Both the position numbers and the translations under genes were made by a program. The notes under the pieces were generated by a model that saw only the letters and a list, made by a program, of their open reading frames with translations, had not been told where the DNA came from and did no database searches. A stretch of 64,000 bases of DNA, from contig NZ_MUNT01000005.1 in the NCBI RefSeq assembly GCF_002001175.1, forward strand, positions 62,001 through 126,000, given 5' to 3'. The stretch is from Rhodanobacter sp. C03. Lineage in GTDB: Bacteria; Pseudomonadota; Gammaproteobacteria; Xanthomonadales; Rhodanobacteraceae. Below are positions 57,881 to 64,000 of this stretch, piece after piece (the first letter of the stretch is position 1; each line of letters begins with the position of its first letter).

Positions 57881-58543
57881 TCAATTGGCCTTGACCGCAA
57901 AGGTGGATTCCAGGACACGCACGGTGTTCCCGTTACCGCCACTGCCGCGAGCGGTAATCCGGTAGACATGTGCTGCGGCACTGGTATCGACGCCTGTGGC
58001 ACCTGATTCACGCAGGCTGCCACTGACGCCCGGCGGCAATTCCACGCCGAGGTCCTCGATGACGTACAGCGGGTTTCTGGCCAGCTTGCCGTTGACCAGC
58101 GTGGTGTAGTCGACGGCATTTCCGTCACCTCTGTACACCGTGGCACCGGCACTGAACCAGTCCGGCTGGGTGCGGAACTTGACGACATTGCTTATCGGGT
58201 GGTCCGGGTCGAAGGTATAGCAGGCACTGGAAGTTTCCGTACCGCAACGAAGGTGTACACCAATGCTGCCACTGCTCCAGAGTTTCCACTCAGCCCCACG
58301 CAATGCAGTTTCAGCACTCATTTCCGCCTGTTGAGCATTGCGAAGACCACCTGCCATGCGCTCCTGCAGCAACGAGTTGCCTGTCGCGCTGATCGCGAGC
58401 ATGGTCAAGAGCAGCAGAAAGACCAGTGCCACCACCATGACGACACCACGCTGGGCACACGCGGATCCATGTCTCGGGATAAAACGATCAGTGCATGACA
58501 TGGCCAACGACATGTTTTGTTTACTCGGCGGCAATCCATGCAT
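57881..58543 (-). CDS. pilX: Type IV pilus assembly protein PilX
   Basis: A 220-residue minor pilin-like protein. The N-terminal hydrophobic helix is RGVVMVVALVFLLLLTMLAI, followed by NSLLQERMAGGLRNAQQAEMSAETALR, the PilX/PilW N-terminal pattern. ATG 58543 has AGGAG seven bases upstream and is preferred; GTG 58552 and ATG 58513 are alternatives. The leader before RGVVM would be long for a prepilin from the first start. It follows pilW by 12 bp and precedes pilY1 by 31 bp. Confidence 0.88.
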   Translation of the reverse strand: MHGLPPSKQNMSLAMSCTDRFIPRHGSACAQRGVVMVVALVFLLLLTMLAISATGNSLLQERMAGGLRNAQQAEMSAETALRGAEWKLWSSGSIGVHLRCGTETSSACYTFDPDHPISNVVKFRTQPDWFSAGATVYRGDGNAVDYTTLVNGKLARNPLYVIEDLGVELPPGVSGSLRESGATGVDTSAAAHVYRITARGSGGNGNTVRVLESTFAVKAN

Positions 58544-58555
58544 CTGCAGCACTCC

Positions 58556-59923
58556 TCATGGGTTGTAGTTGCGCACGGCCACCAAGGCGGTGAACTCGCG
58601 CCGCAACATCTGATCGGCAAAACCCTGGTCACCCGGTTTGATCGGATGGGCCTTCGGCGCCGCGGGCTTGCTGATACCGTCAACGGCATAGACGTAAGCA
58701 ATATCGCCAGCACCCAAGGTGTACAGCGGTATCTGGCCATCCATCAGGATGCTGACTTCAACGCTCTTGACTCCGCGCCACAGACAACCGGCCGCAGTCA
58801 AGGCATCGATCTCCACGGGTGGACAATCGACAGCGCCATCGACCTGCGCCGCGCTGAGAAAGCTGGTCCTGCCGCTGGCATCCTCGACTGCGTACTTGAA
58901 GTCCAACCGTTCGATACCTCGTACCAATTCATCCTCGGACGCGCCGGGTTGGACGCCATGACTGCCGGCCTTGAGACCCCCATTGATCCGGCGCATCAAT
59001 GCACCGGTAAAAGGCGGCTTGCCGTTGTCGTCCACGCTGACCACTTTCAGGTAATAGGTAACCGTCTGGAAATCCCGATTGAGGTCGAAAACCTTCGGGG
59101 CGGACATCTGCGATGGAGCAACCGGACCGGCACCGGCGAAGTTGCCGCTGTCCGGCAAAGTGAGCACACCCGTAGCCGGCGAATAGGTGGCGGCGAAGAT
59201 CTGCGCATTCGAACAATCTGCCAGCATGACCAGATCGCCATTGGCAAAGTTTGTCCTTGGAGGTTCGCCCGACCGCGGGTTCAGCGTGATCGAGGAAACA
59301 CCTCCGGTGACCGTATCCGCAACCAGCGTGCTGCCACCCGTACTGCCAACGGCCCATCCATTCGAAGAATTGAGGTACCGCAGAGTCACCACAGCGGCAC
59401 CCCTGATCCGGTCACCCGGGTTCGTGCCCATCGGCGGGAGGCCTGCAGCGCTGGGATCCACAGGTGTGCATGTAGTGAGCGTGCAGTCATAGCCACGCAT
59501 GAAAAGGAAGGAGGGCATGCTATATGGCGTTGTCGGTGCCGCGGGATAACTGGTCGGACCACTGGCAACACCCCACGCCGTGGTGACATCTCCAAGCGCA
59601 CCACTGGTTGCGCTCACCGCTGTGCCGACAAGATCTCTGGCAAAGACCTTCGGTGAGCGCAAGTGATCAAGCTGCGGAAGTCCGTCGCGTGGCTGAGCCA
59701 CGCCGCCAGTGTTGTTGCAGTACAAGCCGTTGGTCATGCGCAGGTCGCGGCTGAGGCTGGTGATCGCAAAGCGCCCCTCTTCCTGCAGCCGTGCCAACTG
59801 GATCTGCGCCCTGTTGCTGTGGGATGTCGCGGCAAACACGGTGACGACACCCGCCGCCACGAACAAACCCAGTGCCATCGCCACCATCAACTCGATCAAG
59901 GTCACGCCATGTTGGCGACACAT
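58556..59923 (-). CDS. pilW: Type IV pilus minor pilin PilW
   Basis: A 455-residue minor pilin with leader MCRQHG and cleavage before VTLIELMVAMALGLFVAAG, including E+5. A large globular domain follows with LARLQEEGRFAITSLSRDLRM and several cysteines. ATG 59923 gives the usual six-residue leader. A GTG at 59941 that overlaps the pilV stop (GTGA) is an equally plausible coupled start and would add six residues. The length is typical for the long Xanthomonadales PilW. Confidence 0.9.
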   Translation of the reverse strand: MCRQHGVTLIELMVAMALGLFVAAGVVTVFAATSHSNRAQIQLARLQEEGRFAITSLSRDLRMTNGLYCNNTGGVAQPRDGLPQLDHLRSPKVFARDLVGTAVSATSGALGDVTTAWGVASGPTSYPAAPTTPYSMPSFLFMRGYDCTLTTCTPVDPSAAGLPPMGTNPGDRIRGAAVVTLRYLNSSNGWAVGSTGGSTLVADTVTGGVSSITLNPRSGEPPRTNFANGDLVMLADCSNAQIFAATYSPATGVLTLPDSGNFAGAGPVAPSQMSAPKVFDLNRDFQTVTYYLKVVSVDDNGKPPFTGALMRRINGGLKAGSHGVQPGASEDELVRGIERLDFKYAVEDASGRTSFLSAAQVDGAVDCPPVEIDALTAAGCLWRGVKSVEVSILMDGQIPLYTLGAGDIAYVYAVDGISKPAAPKAHPIKPGDQGFADQMLRREFTALVAVRNYNP

Positions 59924-59937
59924 AGAGATAGCGCACC

Positions 59938-60468
59938 TCACGGTTGGAACTCCCAGCCAAAGGTCTGCGTGACATTGCCGCGATGGCTTTCATCTCCTGT
60001 CCCCGACTCGGACCAGCTGATGCTCATCGCACAATTGCCGCCATAAGGTGGCCGCAGATTGAACTGCGGCGTCGCGTCATAGCCCACACTGGCCCCGCCA
60101 CCGCACTGGATGGTGGCACTGGGATTGGGCAGAAAGGTCTTGAGCTGGCGACTCCACAGCATCTGGTCGTGCATGGCCAAGGCAACCGGTCCGCACCCGG
60201 CACCAGATCCGCAACCCGGGGCGGAATCCGAGACGGGATAGGCATGGCTGTTGTAACTGCCATTCCAGACACCCACCGGATTGGCGCTCATGCGATTGGC
60301 CATGTTGCTGGCCAGAAACGTCACTTGAGTGCGCAGGTACGCGGCATGGTTGGAGCGTGTGGCCATCATCATCAGACCGGCCAGGCCGATCAGACCGACA
60401 CTGAAGACAAGCACGGACATCATCACTTCGATCAATGAGGCGCCATGCTCGTGCGGCAAACTCCGCAT
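59938..60468 (-). CDS. pilV: Type IV pilus minor pilin PilV
   Basis: A 176-residue prepilin-like protein with leader MRSLPHEHG and the helix ASLIEVMMSVLVFSVGLIGLAG carrying E+5. The next segment, RSNHAAYLRTQVTFLASNMANRM, is the standard PilV continuation. Small Cys/Gly-rich loops follow (PGCGSGAGCG). ATG 60468 begins the leader. First gene of the pilV-pilW-pilX-pilY1-pilE unit; no fimT-type gene precedes it, but a second pilY1 gene lies upstream in the same direction. Confidence 0.92.
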   Translation of the reverse strand: MRSLPHEHGASLIEVMMSVLVFSVGLIGLAGLMMMATRSNHAAYLRTQVTFLASNMANRMSANPVGVWNGSYNSHAYPVSDSAPGCGSGAGCGPVALAMHDQMLWSRQLKTFLPNPSATIQCGGGASVGYDATPQFNLRPPYGGNCAMSISWSESGTGDESHRGNVTQTFGWEFQP

Positions 60469-60927
60469 GAAATCATCCCTGAAAGCGTTGCCTGCACTGT
60501 ATCTGTCTGACCGGCTTCAACCAGCCCCAGCCGATGAACGGTAGGAATTTCCGGATAAGTGACTCACACGCACTCCGAGCATGGGAAGTCGCTGACATGA
60601 ATCAACGACCGACGAGCAACAGAGCACTTGAGCGCGACAATCATGCGGCTACAGGGCGTGATTCACTCTCCACGTGAAGTGCTCACGGAGGCACACCGTA
60701 TTGACTCGCGAAGAGCTTCAGCGTGCAGCCATTGCTGCAGGGATCTCGAATGACTGATGGCTGCGTGTAGAAACCCGGTCATATGCATCACGGGCTGCGG
60801 ACACGCCGAGGCCGGGTATGCCTGTTGCAGACATATCCGGCCTCGGAGGAACTACTTGCATCGGTTCAAGAAGTCGCTCATCTCCTGAGCGACTCCCTCG
60901 GCACCAGGGAAAAGTGTCCGGGTTAAG
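60469..60927. other. Intergenic region between the two pil units
   Basis: About 460 bp without a gene. It must hold the promoter of pilV. I found no convincing sigma-54 or sigma-70 consensus by eye. The hairpin at 60806-60846 is the main structural element. Confidence 0.5.
60806..60846. repeat. Large hairpin downstream of the full-length pilY1 gene
   Basis: CCGAGGCCGGGTAT (60806-60819) and ATATCCGGCCTCGG (60833-60846) form a 14-bp stem with one mismatch and a 13-nt loop. There is no T-run on either side. It may protect the pilY1 mRNA end or act as a Rho-assisted terminator. Confidence 0.65.
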
Positions 60928-63900
60928 CTATTTGAGAATCTCTCGCCAGTTGACCCGATTGAGCAGGTTGTTATCGCCAGGCTGCTTGATTTTTGCCGTC
61001 TGCGGCAACGATCCCGTCTGGCCATACAGGATCGAGTAAGTACCGTCTGGCAGCTGGATCATCTGCAATCCGGTGGTTGCCGTGTTGGTGGTAATGGATT
61101 GCATGAAATTGTTCGCACTATCCTGCAGCACGGATTGGCCGGTGGAAAAGTCCGCCGCATAGATGTTGCCTAGCAATGAACAAGGATCCGTAGAGGGAGT
61201 CATGCTGGCCCAGGCGATCACCGAAATGCCTGCGGCGGCATCCGGATTGACCACGATCCGCTCGGTTCCTCCGCCGGTACCCGCCGTGCCAGGCAGGTCG
61301 TAATACCAGCCAGTAGCGCTATCGCTCAGGTTCAGCGCCGTGACCAGCGGATTCGCCACCAACACACTGCGCCCCAATGGGGTACCCGTGGCTGATGGCG
61401 TGCTGCCTGTTCCATCGCGCAAGGCATACATGGATTGCTGCTGCGTATTGCTCAGGTCGCTGATATCAAGGAACTGGCCCGTGCCGACAAATACCCAGCG
61501 CAGCGTCCCCAATCCGGTGGAGTCAATGGAGAGCTCAATGCGTGGTGCGGTAGTGATCGGCTGCGCGGCTCCTGAAGGATCGGTGAGCGTGGCAAACAAG
61601 GTGGGCGTCGGGTAATTGGGTGTCGCGTTGCCGGAGGCATCAAGCGCCGGCTCCGACAGGTCGAAGCGCCACACGTTCCCCAACAGGTCACCGGCATATA
61701 TCTGGTCGATCGTGCCGTTGCTCACATCCTGGGTATATCCGGTCGCCTGCGCCAAGCCGGCAGGACTGGTGGCACTGCCTGCGCCGGTGTCGATCTTCTG
61801 CAGCAGTGCACCGGTCTTCGCATTCAGCACATACAGGATGCCGTGACCCGCGAGCGTACCGCTGATGTTGTTGTAGCCCGAGGTCATCACCACGACCCAA
61901 CCGTATTTGCGTGTCTTGACAATCAGCGGACGGCCGTAGCTGTAACCCATGTCAGGGTCGGTGAACTCCCACATGACCTTGCTTGTTGCGAGCTTCGTCT
62001 CGCCATTAGCCAATGTAGTACTGTCGCTTCCTGTCGTAGCGACGGCACCTGGCACCGTCGTGATGTTGAGCGCGTAAATCCCCTTGCCGCCCTTGCCCAG
62101 CCCACCGACCAGGATCGACTGCCAATTGGATGTCGCCGCGGTGGAGACGGTGGGATTCAGGCCCGTATAAGAAAAATCGATGTCGGCCACCTGCGGCGTG
62201 CTGTCGACATAGAAATGATGGTTGTACGGATTGGTGGAAACGCCGGTCTGATTCGCCAGAGCAGCAAGTCCATCGATCTGGGGCGTAGCGTTGGGGCCGT
62301 TGTAGAGCAGGCTCGGCACGTACGCAAACAGCTCGCTGCCGCCGCCAGTCACCGTGTTACCCGGTGCGACAGGGGGGTTGGAAAAATCGGCGGCGAAGGC
62401 ATGCAGCATCCCGTCATTCGCGCCGACGTACACGACCGGCGCACGATTCGCAACCGACGTCGCAAAGGTTGTGTAGCCGGGATTTGTCGACTCCGAATAA
62501 GAAGGGGAAAGTGCGTTCTGAACCAGCACCGCCTGGGAATTCACGATATCGCCCAGGATGTAGCTGCGCGCGCGGTACGCCGACGTGCCTGTGCCGCCTG
62601 CTTCGTTGCTCCTGTCACCACGCAGGTAATTGAGCAAGCTGGCACTCCCCACGGCGGTCTGCTCGGCAGCAGACACGCTGGTGTAGCGGAAGGGCACACC
62701 AGCCTTCGTAGCATCGTTCCAGGTGAGGATGCGGCGTCCGGTGTTCCAGCCCACGACCGGTCCACCAGTGGGGTATTGAGTCAGGTTTTCCAGCTGTGTC
62801 TGCGCACTCCAGGTGTTGCCACCGGCAACGGCGGTGACATTGCCACCCGCTGCGGCGGTACCGACAAAGCCGTTGACATCGCCCACCCAACTGACGGGTT
62901 TGTACTGCACGTTGTAGATCGGAAAGCCCGCGACGGGCGAGTTGTAAGGGGCCACATTAGTCGGAATGGTAGTCAGCGCACGCGTCGATGTGACACTCGG
63001 CGCAGCACCACGGGCCACGCTGGTCGATGCCACACGATTGAAGATCTGCGTGAGTCCCGTCTGCAGCAGATCGGGTTGATTACCCTGGAAGAAATTATCC
63101 GGACGTAATGTGTTGGCGGCGGCAGTAGTCGAGTTGGTATGCCAGGTGAGAATGTTGGCGGGCTTTCCATCCCCATTGATATCGTTGAAGCCACCGTACT
63201 TGGCCGCCAGCCAATAAATATTCGGACCAGCCGTGGTGAGTTTAGTCGGGTTGTAGATTGCATTAGTTGTGCTGCTGCCATCGTAACTTCCGGGTTCCAG
63301 CACATCGACAGCATAGGTATCCACCGTCTGCTTGCCCAAAGTGGCCACTTTTTTCGGGTCGTCGTTGCGGATATCGTTGGTATGCGCGTAATAAGCCAAG
63401 CCGGGCATGTAATACGTCGCCTGATCGCCCCAGACCAGCCCTCCCAGCGGCGTTCCCAGTGCCGGGGCGGTGACGCCACTCCAGTATTGGGAGTAGCTTT
63501 GTGAGGCCGCAGACGCCCCTTTCTCTATAAGTGGAAGGTTGCCAAGCGCCGTGGTGTATTTGGTAGCGTCTACCGCCGGAACGGTGCCGTTGGCGGCAAT
63601 GACGGGTAACCCACCGCCAACTACAGCACTCGTAAGGGTTCCCCCGGGAACCCCCGTATCATAGTGAGTGTGATCGTCACCAATCGTCACAATGGCATTC
63701 GCCTGGCAGGAATAACTGATCGGATCATTGGGAGGAGTTCCCGCAAACACCGGAAAGTTGGGGTCCAGACTGTTGGTGGCAGACAGGTTTTTTGTATAAC
63801 TCTTGTCAAGCGGAACCTGCATGTAATAGGCAAGCGTCGCCCAATAAAGATCAGATATGGTGTCGTAGGTTTCGTAGCCTTTGCTTGTGTAGCCGAACTG

Positions 63901-64000
63901 GTTCAAGTAATTGATTGCGCCGGTTTGCGTGGCATTGCCACCACCAGGAGCCGTTGCCGTCGTGTCGGCCGTATCGGGGTTAGCAACGAATATTCCGGTG
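60928..64000 (-). CDS. pilY1: PilY1-like type IV pilus protein, long form (5' end outside window)
   Basis: The frame is open to the window edge, so at least the last 1023 residues are visible. The C-terminal propeller has VVYVGANDGMLHAFAADF, MWEFTDPDMGYSYGRPLIV, and DVSNGTIDQIYAGDLLGNVW, the PilY1 calcium-loop position (here more degenerate than in the other copy). Before it lies a region of about 600 residues (for example GDDHTHYDTGVPGG and ILTWNDATKAGVPF) absent from the short paralogue. It is separated from pilV by 460 bp and a hairpin. It is probably the end of another pilus unit upstream of the window. Confidence 0.9.
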   Translation of the reverse strand, partial: TGIFVANPDTADTTATAPGGGNATQTGAINYLNQFGYTSKGYETYDTISDLYWATLAYYMQVPLDKSYTKNLSATNSLDPNFPVFAGTPPNDPISYSCQANAIVTIGDDHTHYDTGVPGGTLTSAVVGGGLPVIAANGTVPAVDATKYTTALGNLPLIEKGASAASQSYSQYWSGVTAPALGTPLGGLVWGDQATYYMPGLAYYAHTNDIRNDDPKKVATLGKQTVDTYAVDVLEPGSYDGSSTTNAIYNPTKLTTAGPNIYWLAAKYGGFNDINGDGKPANILTWHTNSTTAAANTLRPDNFFQGNQPDLLQTGLTQIFNRVASTSVARGAAPSVTSTRALTTIPTNVAPYNSPVAGFPIYNVQYKPVSWVGDVNGFVGTAAAGGNVTAVAGGNTWSAQTQLENLTQYPTGGPVVGWNTGRRILTWNDATKAGVPFRYTSVSAAEQTAVGSASLLNYLRGDRSNEAGGTGTSAYRARSYILGDIVNSQAVLVQNALSPSYSESTNPGYTTFATSVANRAPVVYVGANDGMLHAFAADFSNPPVAPGNTVTGGGSELFAYVPSLLYNGPNATPQIDGLAALANQTGVSTNPYNHHFYVDSTPQVADIDFSYTGLNPTVSTAATSNWQSILVGGLGKGGKGIYALNITTVPGAVATTGSDSTTLANGETKLATSKVMWEFTDPDMGYSYGRPLIVKTRKYGWVVVMTSGYNNISGTLAGHGILYVLNAKTGALLQKIDTGAGSATSPAGLAQATGYTQDVSNGTIDQIYAGDLLGNVWRFDLSEPALDASGNATPNYPTPTLFATLTDPSGAAQPITTAPRIELSIDSTGLGTLRWVFVGTGQFLDISDLSNTQQQSMYALRDGTGSTPSATGTPLGRSVLVANPLVTALNLSDSATGWYYDLPGTAGTGGGTERIVVNPDAAAGISVIAWASMTPSTDPCSLLGNIYAADFSTGQSVLQDSANNFMQSITTNTATTGLQMIQLPDGTYSILYGQTGSLPQTAKIKQPGDNNLLNRVNWREILK

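Overview
The window is GC-rich, densely coded chromosomal DNA of a gammaproteobacterium, most likely in the Xanthomonadales/Lysobacterales and probably the Rhodanobacteraceae. The main reasons are a methionine synthase split into two abutting genes, a MetX-type acyltransferase, a large NAD-glutamate dehydrogenase (gdhB), a fused E1 alpha/beta dehydrogenase, a pilV-pilW-pilX-pilY1-pilE minor-pilin operon, and repeated GTAGGAGC...TTCAG...palindromes (REP/REPIN elements) of the kind common in this group. The assignment is inference from gene content; no search was run.

Layout. 1-2348: end of ccmI, metX, a thiol dioxygenase and tRNA-Leu(CAA). 2349-7217: an accessory segment directly behind the tRNA. 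It holds an integrase arm-binding domain fused in frame to a TrmB/LuxR-type regulator, a secreted S53 (sedolisin) peptidase, and a truncated cadherin-like fragment. Its two edges carry diverged copies of the same terminator plus the 3' end of an SUMF1-domain gene. 7257-10595: a membrane-anchored TPR-SUMF1 protein, ribonuclease D and tRNA-Ala(CGC). 10596-17316: a proline/alanine-repeat membrane protein, a small membrane protein, an S9 peptidase and a 7TM diguanylate cyclase. 17335-24813: fused E1 dehydrogenase, then glutaryl-CoA dehydrogenase with a nucleotidyltransferase-fold protein and a GST, a DMT transporter, a 5'-nucleotidase and NAD kinase. 24976-36111: gdhB, an RND efflux pair and an acyl-CoA dehydrogenase. 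36268-41027: an ArsR-methyltransferase fusion followed by the two metH genes. 41139-45646: a LAB_N protein, tRNA-Val(CAC), a GNAT protein, and an operon of YCII, VOC and SRPBCC proteins with an ECF42-type sigma factor. 45862-55083: recC-recB-recD. 55133-64000: type IV pilus minor pilins and two PilY1 proteins.

Most of the window is ordinary housekeeping sequence. The parts worth a second look are the segment behind tRNA-Leu (integrase-regulator fusion, protease, repeated edges, a 14-bp inverted repeat), a REPIN lying in frame inside recD, the hexamer/trimer tract in the proline-rich protein, and the presence of two PilY1 genes of different architecture. I see no CRISPR array, intact insertion sequence, rRNA gene or intact prophage.
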